From VRUE01 sp963702035 (lineage in GTDB: Bacteria > Actinomycetota > Thermoleophilia > Solirubrobacterales > 70-9): DNA of 64,000 nucleotides. Below, piece by piece: positions 33,636 through 49,675 of the stretch. The stretch spans positions 2,170,001 through 2,234,000 of the forward strand of contig OY969700.1 of assembly GCA_963702035.1 (NCBI GenBank). The letters run 5' to 3'. Every line of letters starts with the position of its first letter. Position 1 is the first letter of the stretch. A model generated the notes under the pieces. The model was given only the letters and a program-made list of their open reading frames with translations, was not told the origin of the DNA and did no database searches. The position numbers and the translations under genes were made by a program.

Positions 33636-34083
33636 TCTCGACGGGGTCGTCGCCGACGCAAACGCAGTCGGGCTCCCTTATGTCGTGATCGGCGGTTTCA
33701 GCGTCATGGCAAATGGATTCGTGCGCGCCACCAAGGACTCCCACCTCTTGGTCCCGGACGGACCCGAGACCGACGCCGCCATCCATCGCTTCTTGAAGCG
33801 CATCGAAGCGACGCGCCTACACGACGACAAAGTCCTCAGCGAGAAAGAGATCGCCGGAGCGCACCACGTTCGTGTGCGTAGTCGGCACGGGATCGTCAAC
33901 ATCATGCGCGGTGGCCTGCCGCCGCTGGACTACGCGACGGTGGCTGCCGCGGCGATCGAAGGAGACGCCGGGGGGGAACCAGCCAGGTTTGCCGGCTTGC
34001 GGAGCATCGTCGGCTTCAAGCGCCTCGCCGGGCGCGCGCGGGACCAGCGCGATCTCGAAGAGCTGGAGGCCTTTCACGGCTAG
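33607..34083 (+). CDS. Nucleotidyltransferase-fold protein, active site altered
   Basis: A 158-residue protein. YVVIGGFSVMANGFVRATKD is the helix-turn region of AbiEii/MNT-like nucleotidyltransferases. The usual metal-binding DxD that follows (TxDxDLLV) reads KDSHLLVPDG here, with His in place of the second Asp. The rest (GIVNIMRGGLPPLDY, GLRSIVGFKRLAGRARDQRD) is typical. It may be catalytically impaired. Overlaps the small upstream gene. A toxin-antitoxin or phage-defence origin is possible but not proven. Confidence 0.6.
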   Translation: MSHPEPSGPDLDGVVADANAVGLPYVVIGGFSVMANGFVRATKDSHLLVPDGPETDAAIHRFLKRIEATRLHDDKVLSEKEIAGAHHVRVRSRHGIVNIMRGGLPPLDYATVAAAAIEGDAGGEPARFAGLRSIVGFKRLAGRARDQRDLEELEAFHG

Positions 34084-34153
34084 CTCCCTAAAGACGAGAT
34101 CCCCGGCCTCGACAGCTGACTTCCGGCGGCCCGCTTCTTCGTCGAAGCGATGT

Positions 34154-34651
34154 TCAGCTCCTAGCGGCGGCAATGTCGCGTGCCCTGTCGCGACCTACAT
34201 ACGGCGTCAGGGCGAACTCGATCGCGTCGGGGATGAGCGCCACCAGCGTCTCCGCGCCGCCCACCTCGAGGCGTTGGACCACGAGCATGAAGATTCCGCC
34301 CGCAAGGGCGTCCTCGAGCAGGTTCGGCAGCGACTCGCCGTCGGGATGCGCGCTCCGCCCGGCGGCAAGCAGGCGGGCAAGAAGGTTGACCGGTCGCCTC
34401 TGCGTGAAATGACCACCTCCCTGGGCTAGCGACTCGACCGTCAGCGTGTGGGCGGCGATCGGATCTTCGGCCGCGAACTCCAGCACGGCGCGGATCGCCG
34501 CGGCGGCCTGCAGCGGCCAGTCGTGCTCTGCCGCGTAGGCGGTCTCGACCGCGGCCCGCAACTTCGCGGACGCTGCCTCGAAGCTCCGCGCAAAGTCGCC
34601 GGGAGGCACCCGGGGGCGGCGGGCTGAAGGCGCTGTCTGTGGCTGCTCCAT
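34154..34651 (-). CDS. TetR-like ligand-binding domain protein without a DNA-binding domain
   Basis: A 165-residue protein. FARSFEAASAKLRAAVETAY, LEFAAEDPIAAHTLTVES and a C-terminus ALIPDAIEFALTPYVGRDRA match the C-terminal half of the TetR proteins in this window (for example LPDLLFAMLVPYIGP). The N-terminus begins directly with MEQPQTAPSARRPRVPPGDF and contains no HTH. It is divergent from a similar HTH-less gene at 34841, with an inverted repeat in between. It could act as a ligand-binding partner or a decoy subunit. Confidence 0.65.
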   Translation of the reverse strand: MEQPQTAPSARRPRVPPGDFARSFEAASAKLRAAVETAYAAEHDWPLQAAAAIRAVLEFAAEDPIAAHTLTVESLAQGGGHFTQRRPVNLLARLLAAGRSAHPDGESLPNLLEDALAGGIFMLVVQRLEVGGAETLVALIPDAIEFALTPYVGRDRARDIAAARS

Positions 34652-34678
34652 CGGGCCGATCGGGCACTATAAACCCAA

Positions 34679-34703
34679 ATGTCTGATCTGTAAAACCAGA
34701 CAT
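34679..34703. promoter_or_regulatory. Inverted repeat in the divergent TetR-like region
   Basis: ATGTCTG (34679-34685) and CAGACAT (34697-34703) are perfect arms separated by 11 bases. The repeat lies 28 bases upstream of the minus-strand gene and in the 189-bp gap between two HTH-less TetR-like genes. It is a likely regulator binding site, although neither neighbour has a DNA-binding domain. Confidence 0.5.
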
Positions 34704-34840
34704 CTGATTCCGGTACGCAAGGGATCGTGCGCCGTCGCGGCCAGGATCGCCCCGTCGCACTCAGACAATCACGTTTATCATCCTCCGAACCGCCGTGTTT
34801 GCGGCGGACGAGTCGAACGGCGCGAGGCGGCGGGGGCGGC

Positions 34841-35338
34841 ATGGACGGAAGAGCGGAGCAGCCAGGGGATTTCACCGGCGCGTTCGAGGGAGCGTTCGCA
34901 AGCCTGCAGGTCATTCTTGAGATGGCCTGCGTCAGCGGCGATCCCTGGCCCGAGCGAGTGCGCGTCGCGGTCCGGCGGGCGCTCGATTTCGCCGCCATGG
35001 ATCCGGCGGCCGCCAGCGTGCTCACCAATGGGGCGCTGGCAAAGGGGGGCGACGGACTCGAACGCTACGAACGCTTGATGGCCTACCTCGCGGGTCTGCT
35101 CGAGCCGGGCCGTGCCGAGAGCCCACACGGCGCCGATCTGCCGTCGACGACAGAGCGCTCGCTGGCCGGCGGGATTGCGACGATCGTCGCCAACCGTGTT
35201 GACCGTGGGCGGGTGGAGGAGCTACCGGGGCTGACCGCGGAGGTGGTTCAGTTCATCCTCACCCCTTATATGGGGACCGAGGAGGCGCGGCGGATTGCGA
35301 CGGCGGACGACCGGCCGAACCACCGGCCCGACCTTTAG
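34841..35338 (+). CDS. TetR-like ligand-binding domain protein without a DNA-binding domain
   Basis: A 165-residue protein, the same length as its divergent partner. GAFASLQVILEMACVSGDPW, DFAAMDPAAASVLTNGALAK and LTAEVVQFILTPYMGTEEAR are TetR C-terminal-domain features. Nothing before them resembles an HTH; the sequence upstream of the ATG at 34841 is Arg-rich and not helix-turn-helix. The N-terminus MDGRAEQPGDFTGAFEGAF parallels that of the partner (PGDFARSFEAA), so the two are a duplicated pair. Confidence 0.65.
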   Translation: MDGRAEQPGDFTGAFEGAFASLQVILEMACVSGDPWPERVRVAVRRALDFAAMDPAAASVLTNGALAKGGDGLERYERLMAYLAGLLEPGRAESPHGADLPSTTERSLAGGIATIVANRVDRGRVEELPGLTAEVVQFILTPYMGTEEARRIATADDRPNHRPDL

Positions 35339-35391
35339 CCTGCGCGAGTCCTTCTCCGAGTAGCTCTCCGAGCGACCTCGCAGCCGGGTTG

Positions 35392-36771
35392 CTATGCGAA
35401 GAGCCGCTCGACTCCAACTAGCGTGACATCCTCTTCCTCCGCTTGTCGCTTGAGCGCCTGGGAGAACCCACGGGCGAAGATCGTGAGCTTGGCGCCGCCG
35501 GCCCTGGGCAGGGAGTCGCGCTGCTCCAGGAGCTGCCCCAGGGCCGAGGTGGGCGCCGATTTGGACCACTTGCAGGAGCCGAGCAGGTCGTACCGGCCTC
35601 GTGAGGTGCCGACCACGTCGACCTCGGTCTGCCCGTCACGTGACCACCAGCCGCCGAGCTGTTGGGAGGCCGGCAGGGCGTCGGACGCGAAGCGGCCGGT
35701 CCATTCGCGGCAGCAATCCTCAAACGCCAGGCCCATGTAGCTGTCCATGTCGCGCTCGACGATCCGCAGCACCTCTTTGACCCGTCCCCGCTCCAGCAGG
35801 CTGCGGTTGGGGAAGACGAAACGAAACCAGAAGCGGAAGAAGGGGTCGGTAAGGCGGTAGCTGGAGCGCTTCGCCTCGGGTCCCCTCGCGGCCAGGGGTG
35901 CCCTCGGGACAACGTAGCCGAGTGTCTCCAGTCGGTTCAGCATCTTGATCAGGTTGGGAACGCGTATCTGCACCGCGTTTGAGATCTCCCCGACGCGCGT
36001 GCATCCGGCGGCGATCGCGCGGACGACGGCGAAGTAGGTCGCTGGGTCACGAATTGACTGCTCCTCGCGGAGCAGATGCAGCGGCTCCTCATAAAGGGAC
36101 TCGCCCTTGGCGAGGATTCGCTCGGCGATCAGGTCTGGCAGCCTCCCGGAGCCGGCCCAGACCTGGTACTGCGGCGTGCCGCCGAGCACCGCGTAGCGGC
36201 GGAGCTTTGCCTCCGCGCTGCCGCGGCGGGGCATGAACCGGGATGCGTCGCGGTAGTCGAGAGGAGCTAGCAGGGGGCGGTAGTCCGCCCGGCCGTAGAG
36301 GGGGGCGCCCGGCTCCAGCAGGTTCTCCATCAGCCGCAGGGCGCTGCCGCTGAGGATGAGGGTCACGCGCGTCTGCTCCCGTTGCCAGCGATCCCAGTGT
36401 CGCTGGACGATCGAGTCCAGCGACGGCTGGGCCGCCTTCAGCCACTGGAACTCGTCGAGCACGACGACAAGCGGCGCCTCGCGTGCCAGCTCGCCGATCG
36501 TCTCCAGGGCTTGGTCCCAGGACTCGAAGCGCAGGGGCACCCGCGGGCCCAACACGCGTGCCACCTCGGTGGCGAGCAGGTCGAGATGGGCGCGCTCGTT
36601 CTGCTCGTCCGCTTGAAAGAAGACCCCACGGCTCTTCCCCAGTGCGTGTATGAGCAGGAAGCTCTTGCCGATGCGTCGCCTTCCCCTCACCAGGGCCAGC
36701 TGCGGTGGGTGGGCGATCGCCTCACGCAGGCGGGCGAGTTCAAGCTCACGATCGATTATGGGAGATGCCAT
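35392..36771 (-). CDS. AAA-type ATPase with C-terminal DUF234/nuclease-like domain
   Basis: A 459-residue protein. It starts MASPIIDRELELARL, has Walker A GRRRIGKS, Walker B VVVLDEFQWL, a sensor region LILSGSALRLME, and the characteristic YFAVVRAIAAGCTRVGEISN winged-helix segment. Its C-terminus has FEDCCREW and EVDVVGTSRGRYDLLGSCKW, which fits the PD-(D/E)XK-like DUF234 domain (E ... D ... xxK). The family is widespread in archaea and bacteria with unclear function. An in-frame upstream start exists, but this ATG is the one at the family start. TATACT lies 9 bases upstream, hinting at a leaderless transcript. Confidence 0.85.
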   Translation of the reverse strand: MASPIIDRELELARLREAIAHPPQLALVRGRRRIGKSFLLIHALGKSRGVFFQADEQNERAHLDLLATEVARVLGPRVPLRFESWDQALETIGELAREAPLVVVLDEFQWLKAAQPSLDSIVQRHWDRWQREQTRVTLILSGSALRLMENLLEPGAPLYGRADYRPLLAPLDYRDASRFMPRRGSAEAKLRRYAVLGGTPQYQVWAGSGRLPDLIAERILAKGESLYEEPLHLLREEQSIRDPATYFAVVRAIAAGCTRVGEISNAVQIRVPNLIKMLNRLETLGYVVPRAPLAARGPEAKRSSYRLTDPFFRFWFRFVFPNRSLLERGRVKEVLRIVERDMDSYMGLAFEDCCREWTGRFASDALPASQQLGGWWSRDGQTEVDVVGTSRGRYDLLGSCKWSKSAPTSALGQLLEQRDSLPRAGGAKLTIFARGFSQALKRQAEEEDVTLVGVERLFA

Positions 36772-36916
36772 GTGGAGAAGTATACCGTGAGTGAGTTCCT
36801 CATGATGTACAAACGGGCCGTACGTGGCGCTCACCGACTTGCACGCGCATATGTACGCGTTGCGAGACCCTTATCGCACGCCTTCGCTCACCGTGGTCGA
36901 TTAGCCTGCTCGCCCC

Positions 36917-38059
36917 ATGGACTTCTCTCTGACCGACGAGCAGAACGACTTCGTCGCCGCGCTCCGCGACTTCTGCGCGCGCGAGGTCGGCACGCAGGAG
37001 CAGCGCGAGAAGCTGACCGACGGCTACGAGCTGCACCACAACTTCGACCTCTATAAGCAGATGGCCGAGCTGGGCTGGCTCGGGGTGACGATCCCGGAGG
37101 AGTACGGCGGCTCCGGCGGCTCGATGCTCGACGCCTGTCTCTTCATGGAGGAGACCTCGCGCGGCCTGGCGCCGATCGGCGGCTACGCGACGACGCTGAT
37201 CGTCGCCGGCGCCACCCAGCGCTTCGGCACCGACGAGCAGAAGAAAGAGATCCTCGGCGGCATCGCCGCCGGCGCGGTCGAGGCGATCGCGATGACCGAG
37301 CCGGAGGCCGGCTCCGACGTTGGCGCCCTCACCACCTCGGCCGAGCAGGTCAACGGCGGCTTCGTCCTCAACGGCCAGAAGGTCTTCATCTCCAACGCCC
37401 ACATCGCCGACCACATCCTGATCGTCTGCCGCACGACCAAGGGCGAGAACAAGCACGAGGGCCTCTCGATGATCTGGGTCCCACGCGAGACCAAGGGGCT
37501 GGAGATCGTCCCGATCAAGACGATGGGCGGCAGCGAGACCAACACGCTCTACCTGACCGACGTCGAGGCGCCCGCCGACGCCCTGCTCGGCCAGGTCGAC
37601 CAGGCCTGGACGCAGCTGATGGCGGGCCTCAACGTCGAGCGGCTGATCCTCGCCGCGACGATGCTCGGCATCGCCCAGCGCGCCTTCGACGACGCCCTCG
37701 CCTATGTAAAGGAGCGCAAGCAGTTCGGCCGCCCGATCGGTTCCTTCCAGGCGCTCCAGCACCGCCTCGCCGACATGGCGACCGAAGTCGAGTCGGCCCG
37801 GCTGATGACGCGCTGGGTCGCCGCTCTGACCGACGAGGACCCCGGCCGGATGCTGCCGCGCGAGGCGTCGATGGTGAAGCTGCACGTGACCGAGATCGCC
37901 AAACGCGTCGCGGTCGAGGGGATGCAGCTGATGGGGGGCTACGGCTACTCCTCCGAGTACGACATGGAGCGCCTGGTGCGCACGACGATGGTCTCGACCA
38001 TCTACGGCGGCACCTCGGAGATCCAGCGCACGATCATCGCCAAAACCCTCGGCCTCTGA
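36917..38059 (+). CDS. Acyl-CoA dehydrogenase
   Basis: A 380-residue FAD flavoprotein that introduces the alpha-beta double bond into acyl-CoA. N-terminal helical domain (MDFSLTDEQNDFVAALRDFC), signature AMTEPEAGSDVGALTTSAEQ, the FAD-contact QFGRPIGSFQALQHRLADMA, and the C-terminal QLMGGYGYSSEYDMERLVR, TIYGGTSEIQRTIIA. The catalytic Glu position is probably in the YGGTSEIQ loop. It stands alone; the 145-bp upstream region contains a TGTAC word at 36809 and another near 36852, possibly sites for a TetR regulator. Substrate chain length is unknown. Confidence 0.93.
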   Translation: MDFSLTDEQNDFVAALRDFCAREVGTQEQREKLTDGYELHHNFDLYKQMAELGWLGVTIPEEYGGSGGSMLDACLFMEETSRGLAPIGGYATTLIVAGATQRFGTDEQKKEILGGIAAGAVEAIAMTEPEAGSDVGALTTSAEQVNGGFVLNGQKVFISNAHIADHILIVCRTTKGENKHEGLSMIWVPRETKGLEIVPIKTMGGSETNTLYLTDVEAPADALLGQVDQAWTQLMAGLNVERLILAATMLGIAQRAFDDALAYVKERKQFGRPIGSFQALQHRLADMATEVESARLMTRWVAALTDEDPGRMLPREASMVKLHVTEIAKRVAVEGMQLMGGYGYSSEYDMERLVRTTMVSTIYGGTSEIQRTIIAKTLGL

Positions 38060-38070
38060 CCATCCGGCGT

Positions 38071-38115
38071 CGGCTGAACGATTGACCCCCGATAAGGGGG
38101 TAAACCGTTCAGCCG
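38071..38115. terminator. Stem-loop after acyl-CoA dehydrogenase
   Basis: CGGCTGAACG (38071-38080) pairs with CGTTCAGCCG (38106-38115), and ACCCCC with GGGGGT inside it, around a GATAA loop. It starts 11 bases after the stop and has no T-run, so it resembles an actinobacterial I-shaped terminator. Its loop also recalls the class II hairpins. Confidence 0.55.
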
Positions 38116-38208
38116 CCGTAGGCCGTGGAGCGCTATCCTTCGCGACAGCCTCGTGCTTCGGCCCGGGGTTTTCTCTTGTAACGGCGTCCTTTCGGCAACG
38201 AGGAGAAC

Positions 38209-38373
38209 ATGGCTCGCGGAGATGTCCGCATCGCGGTGACGCTGGCTTGCGAAGACTGCAAGCGGCGCAATTATCAGACCAACAAGTCGCGGCGAAATTC
38301 GCCGGACCGAGTCGAGCTGCGCAAGTACTGTCGCTGGTGCGGCCATCACACGGCCCACAAGGAGACTCGGTAG
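38209..38373 (+). CDS. rpmG: 50S ribosomal protein L33
   Basis: A 54-residue protein, ARGDVRIAVTLACEDCKRRN to KYCRWCGHHTAHKETR. It has two CxxC pairs (CEDC and CRWC), so it is the zinc-binding C+ form. GAGGAGAAC lies just before the ATG. It is the first gene of the rpmG-secE-nusG cluster, 6 bases ahead of secE. Confidence 0.95.
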   Translation: MARGDVRIAVTLACEDCKRRNYQTNKSRRNSPDRVELRKYCRWCGHHTAHKETR

Positions 38374-38379
38374 AGCCTC

Positions 38380-38904
38380 ATGGCGAAAACGCGCGCACAG
38401 CGCAAGGCCGAGCGGCGCGCCCGCGAAGCCGAAGAGCAGAAGCGCCTCGAGGGTAGGCGCGGCACCGAGTCGCGCGCCCAGCACGACACCCAAGTCCCGG
38501 TCTCCGGCGACATCGCCGAGATCGAGGCGGTCGAGGCCGGCATGGCGGTCGGGGCGGCGGAAGCCGATCTCGAGACGCCGGACGCCCCGAAGCCCCGCAG
38601 CCTGCGCCGCGCCGAGGCGAAAGAGGCCAAGCAGGCCGAAAAGCGCCAGCGCGAGGAGCAGAAGCGCCGCGAGGGCGAGCAGCTCGCCAAGCGCCAGAAA
38701 CAGGCGCAGGCAGAGAAGCGCCAGCGCGGCGGAGTCATCGGCTTTCTGGTTTCCTGCTGGGCGGAGTTGCGCAAAGTTCAGTGGCCGGACCGCGAAACCC
38801 TGGTCCAGGCAACGGCCGTGACGATCATCTTCGTCGCCGTCGCCGCCACCTACCTCGGCGTCCTCGACTCCGTCTTCAGCCTCCTCATCAAGCAGATCCT
38901 TTAG
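38380..38904 (+). CDS. secE: Preprotein translocase subunit SecE
   Basis: A 174-residue protein. The SecE core is at the C-terminus (from about residue 117: GVIGFLVSCWAELRKVQWPD, then the membrane helix AVTIIFVAVAATYLGVL). It stabilises SecY in the inner membrane. About 115 residues of charged, Ala/Glu/Lys/Arg-rich sequence precede the core, predicted coiled-coil or disordered. Most SecE proteins of this type are 60-130 residues. Located between rpmG and nusG as expected. Confidence 0.93.
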   Translation: MAKTRAQRKAERRAREAEEQKRLEGRRGTESRAQHDTQVPVSGDIAEIEAVEAGMAVGAAEADLETPDAPKPRSLRRAEAKEAKQAEKRQREEQKRREGEQLAKRQKQAQAEKRQRGGVIGFLVSCWAELRKVQWPDRETLVQATAVTIIFVAVAATYLGVLDSVFSLLIKQIL

Positions 38905-38933
38905 CGGGATCCCAAGACAAAGGCAACTTCCAG

Positions 38934-39458
38934 ATGTATCGCTGGTACGTGATCAACACCTACTCCGGGCACGAGAACAAGGTCAAGCACAATCTCGAGC
39001 ACCGGGTTCAGACGATGGCCCAGAACCGCAACGTGCGCCAGGTCGTGGTGCCGACCGAGCAGGTGATGGAGCTCAACAAAGAAGGCCAGAAAGAATCGAA
39101 AGAGAAACGGACGATGCCCGGCTACGTCCTGGTCAACATGGAGATGACCGACGACGCCTGGGGCCTGGTCAAGAACACCCCCGGCGTGACCGGCTTCGTC
39201 GGCTCCCGCAACAAGCCGGTGCCGCTCTCCAAACCGGAGGTCGACCGCCTGCTGCACCGTGAGACCGCCGAGCGGCCCCGCACCCAGGCCCAGTTCTCGA
39301 TCGGCGAGTCGGTCAAGGTCATCTCCGGCCCGCTCTCCGATTTCTCCGGCGAGATCGCCGAGATCAACGAGGACGCCGCCAAACTCAAGGTGCTGGTCTC
39401 GATCTTCGGCCGCGAGACGCCTGTAGAGGTCAATTACGACCAGGTCAAGAAGATCTAG
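38934..39458 (+). CDS. nusG: Transcription termination/antitermination factor NusG
   Basis: A 174-residue protein. The NGN domain starts MYRWYVINTYSGHENKVKHN and includes RTMPGYVLVNMEMTDDAWGL and GVTGFVGSRNKPVPL; the KOW domain at the C-terminus is IGESVKVISGPLSDFSGEIA. It binds RNA polymerase and couples transcription to translation. Follows secE, precedes rplK. Confidence 0.97.
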   Translation: MYRWYVINTYSGHENKVKHNLEHRVQTMAQNRNVRQVVVPTEQVMELNKEGQKESKEKRTMPGYVLVNMEMTDDAWGLVKNTPGVTGFVGSRNKPVPLSKPEVDRLLHRETAERPRTQAQFSIGESVKVISGPLSDFSGEIAEINEDAAKLKVLVSIFGRETPVEVNYDQVKKI

Positions 39459-39476
39459 CTACCCTCCCCGATCCCG

Positions 39477-39899
39477 ATGGCGAAAAAAGTCCTCACCCTC
39501 ATCAAGCTGCAGATCCAGGCAGGCAACGCCAACCCGGCGCCGCCGGTCGGCCCGGCCCTGGGTCAGCACGGCGTCAACATCATGGAGTTCTGCAAAGCCT
39601 TCAACGCCCAGACGCAGAGCGAGGGCGGCACGATCATCCCGGTCGAGATCACCGTCTACGAGGACCGCTCCTTCAGCTTCATCACCAAGACGCCCCCCGC
39701 CGCGGTGCTGATCCGCGAGGCGATCGGGATCAAAAAGGGCTCGGGCGAGCCGCACGTGAACAAAGTCGGCACGATCACCCCGGAGCAGATCCGCCAGATC
39801 GCCGAGCGCAAGATGCCCGACCTCAACGCCAACGACCTCGACGCCGCCTCGAAAATCATCGCCGGCACCGCCCGCTCGATGGGCGTGGATGTGAAGTAG
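39477..39899 (+). CDS. rplK: 50S ribosomal protein L11
   Basis: A 140-residue protein of normal length. PPVGPALGQHGVNIMEFCKA and the C-terminal rRNA-binding domain (IAERKMPDLNANDLDAASKI, IAGTARSMGV) are typical. It forms part of the GTPase-associated centre. First of the rplK-rplA pair; rplA starts 7 bases after its stop. Confidence 0.98.
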   Translation: MAKKVLTLIKLQIQAGNANPAPPVGPALGQHGVNIMEFCKAFNAQTQSEGGTIIPVEITVYEDRSFSFITKTPPAAVLIREAIGIKKGSGEPHVNKVGTITPEQIRQIAERKMPDLNANDLDAASKIIAGTARSMGVDVK

Positions 39900-39906
39900 G
39901 GACGCG

Positions 39907-40608
<702 letters not shown>

Positions 40609-40621
40609 ACTGCGCCGTCGC

Positions 40622-40674
40622 GTCACCGAAGACCACCGGCGGGGCCAAGCCCAGAAGCCCGGTGCAGGCGAACG
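40622..40674 (+). promoter_or_regulatory. Ribosomal protein L10 leader (autoregulatory RNA)
   Basis: Just before the rplJ start: CCGAAGACCACCGGCGGG, then AGAAGCCCGGTGCAGGCGAACG and ATG. The GAAGACC...CCGG and ...CCGGTGCAGG(C/T)GAACG arrangement matches actinobacterial L10 leaders, where L10-L12 binds and represses. Recognised by eye; a covariance-model search would confirm it. Confidence 0.55.
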
Positions 40675-41199
40675 ATGAACAGAGACGAAAAGGCACAAGC
40701 CATTGAGGAGATCGCGGCCCAGATCGAGGGCTCCGAGGCGATCTTCGCCGTCGACTACCGGGGGATCAGCGTTCCCCAGGCGGCCGAACTGCGCGGCAAG
40801 CTGCGCGAGGCCGACGCCAGCTTCCGCGTCGTCAAGAACAGGCTGACCAAAAGGGCCGCTGACCAGGTCGGCGAGGATCGTCTCGCCGAGCTGCTGCAGG
40901 GTCCGACCGCACTGACCTTCGTCCGCGGCGACACCGCCCAGGCGGCGAAGGCGATCTCGACCTTCAACAAAGAGCACGAAGTCCTCACCTTCAAGGGCGG
41001 CTTCATGGGCGACCTCGGGCTCGACGAGGAAAAGTTCAAGTCGATCGCCCGCCTGCCGGCCCGCGAAGTGCTCGACGGACAGCTCGCCGGCGTCGTCGCC
41101 AGCCCGCTTACCGGCCTCATCCGCGGCCTCGGCTCGATGGTCTCCGGCCTTGCCAACCAGCTTCAGCAGCTTCAAGAACAAAAGGAGAAAGACGCGTAA
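40675..41199 (+). CDS. rplJ: 50S ribosomal protein L10
   Basis: A 174-residue protein with the N-terminal rRNA-binding domain (MNRDEKAQAIEEIAAQIEGS, FAVDYRGISVPQAAELRGKL, FRVVKNRLTKRAA) and a C-terminal helix that carries L7/L12 dimers (NQLQQLQEQKEKDA). Its TAA overlaps the rplL ATG (TAATG). Likely regulated through the leader at 40622-40674. Confidence 0.98.
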   Translation: MNRDEKAQAIEEIAAQIEGSEAIFAVDYRGISVPQAAELRGKLREADASFRVVKNRLTKRAADQVGEDRLAELLQGPTALTFVRGDTAQAAKAISTFNKEHEVLTFKGGFMGDLGLDEEKFKSIARLPAREVLDGQLAGVVASPLTGLIRGLGSMVSGLANQLQQLQEQKEKDA

Positions 41200-41594
41200 T
41201 GGCAACGAAAGTCAAAACTGAGGATTGGATCGAGGAGCTGAAAGGCATCTCGGTGCTCGAGCTCTCCGAGCGGATCAAAGCGCTCGAGGAGGAGTTCGGC
41301 GTTTCCGCGACCGCGGTAGCCGCGGCCGCACCGGCAGCCGCCGGCGCCGCCGGTGGAGACGGCGACGGTGCCGCTGAGGAGTCCTCCACGGTCGACGTGG
41401 TGCTGACCGAGGTCGGCGGCCAGAAAGTGCCGGTGATCAAGGTCGTCCGTTCCGCAACCGGCCTCGGCCTCAAAGAGGCCAAGGCGATCGTCGACGAGGC
41501 CCCGAAAGCGATCAAAGAGGGCATCGAGCGCGACGAAGCCGAGAAGATCAAAGGAGAATTGGAGGAGGCAGGCGCCACGGTCGAGCTCAAATAA
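41199..41594 (+). CDS. rplL: 50S ribosomal protein L7/L12
   Basis: A 131-residue acidic protein. An N-terminal dimerisation domain (WIEELKGISVLELSERIKAL) is followed by an Ala/Gly hinge and the C-terminal domain (VVLTEVGGQKVPVIKVVRSA, TGLGLKEAKAIVDEAPKAIK). It recruits translation GTPases to the stalk. Overlaps rplJ by one base. Confidence 0.98.
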   Translation: MATKVKTEDWIEELKGISVLELSERIKALEEEFGVSATAVAAAAPAAAGAAGGDGDGAAEESSTVDVVLTEVGGQKVPVIKVVRSATGLGLKEAKAIVDEAPKAIKEGIERDEAEKIKGELEEAGATVELK

Positions 41595-41760
41595 AGCCCG
41601 ATCTTGCGCGGTCGAACCCCGGGCAGGGGCTTGGCCGCGGAGCCGTGCGTGACCCGGCTAACGCTTGTGATAACTTCCGTGGTCGCGCGCCCGTTGTCAC
41701 CCCCTGCCCCATATCTGCGCTGTATCCACGTCCCTCTGACCGCCTGAGGAGTCGCCGACT

Positions 41761-49399
<7,639 letters not shown>

Positions 49400-49400
<1 letters not shown>

Positions 49401-49485
49401 AGGGGAGGGGGCGGGTGCCCATCCGTCGGAACCCGCTCGCTTCGCTCGCTCACAAGTTCCGTCGGACGGGCACCCGCCCCCTCTC
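49400..49485. repeat. Long hairpin at the end of rpoC (element D1)
   Basis: GAGAGGGGGCGGGTGCCC-type arms: 49400-49420 pairs with 49468-49485, and CCGtCGGAAC (49423-49432) with GTTCCGtCGG (49456-49465). The 23-nt loop contains GCTCGCTTCGCTCGC. It begins at the rpoC stop codon, so a terminator role is likely. No class I core. Confidence 0.65.
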
Positions 49486-49498
49486 ATCCGGTTTAGCT

Positions 49499-49546
49499 GG
49501 CGAAAAAGAGGACGCCGCTGCGCGGGAGGGACACCCCGGCCCCTCC
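49499..49546 (-). repeat. Half copy of a class I palindromic element (D2)
   Basis: GGCGAAAAA (49499-49507) and AGGACGCCGCTG (49509-49520), followed by an arm-like GGGAGGGACACCCCGG. This is the right half of a class I element in minus orientation. The matching left core (GCTGGGTTTTTCGCC) is absent. The arm shows partial complementarity to the left arm of D1 (49404-49425), suggesting that D1 replaced the interior of an older copy. Confidence 0.55.
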
Positions 49547-49581
49547 TCACGAAACGCAAGCGGCGGCCGAGCGGAGCTCGA

Positions 49582-49621
49582 TTGCAGCATTTTCCCCACT
49601 ATGAGGGGGACAAAGCTGCAA
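49582..49621. repeat. Class II TAT-loop hairpin H5
   Basis: TTGCAGCaTTTTCCCC (49582-49597) pairs with GGGGgACAAAGCTGCAA (up to 49621), with a CTATG loop. Stem and loop closely match H4 at 6692-6733 inside the FAD oxidase gene, here in an intergenic position between convergent genes. Confidence 0.7.
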
Positions 49622-49675
49622 GAACGCGAGCGGCCGGGCGCTTGGCCCGGCCGCCGCATTGCGCTTAGATGGGGG

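Noticed and set aside
36772..36916. Further copies of the TetR motif upstream of the acyl-CoA dehydrogenase gene
   Set aside because: TGTAC words are present, but the GTGTAC-N5-CGTTTA spacing is not kept, so they are not counted as copies.
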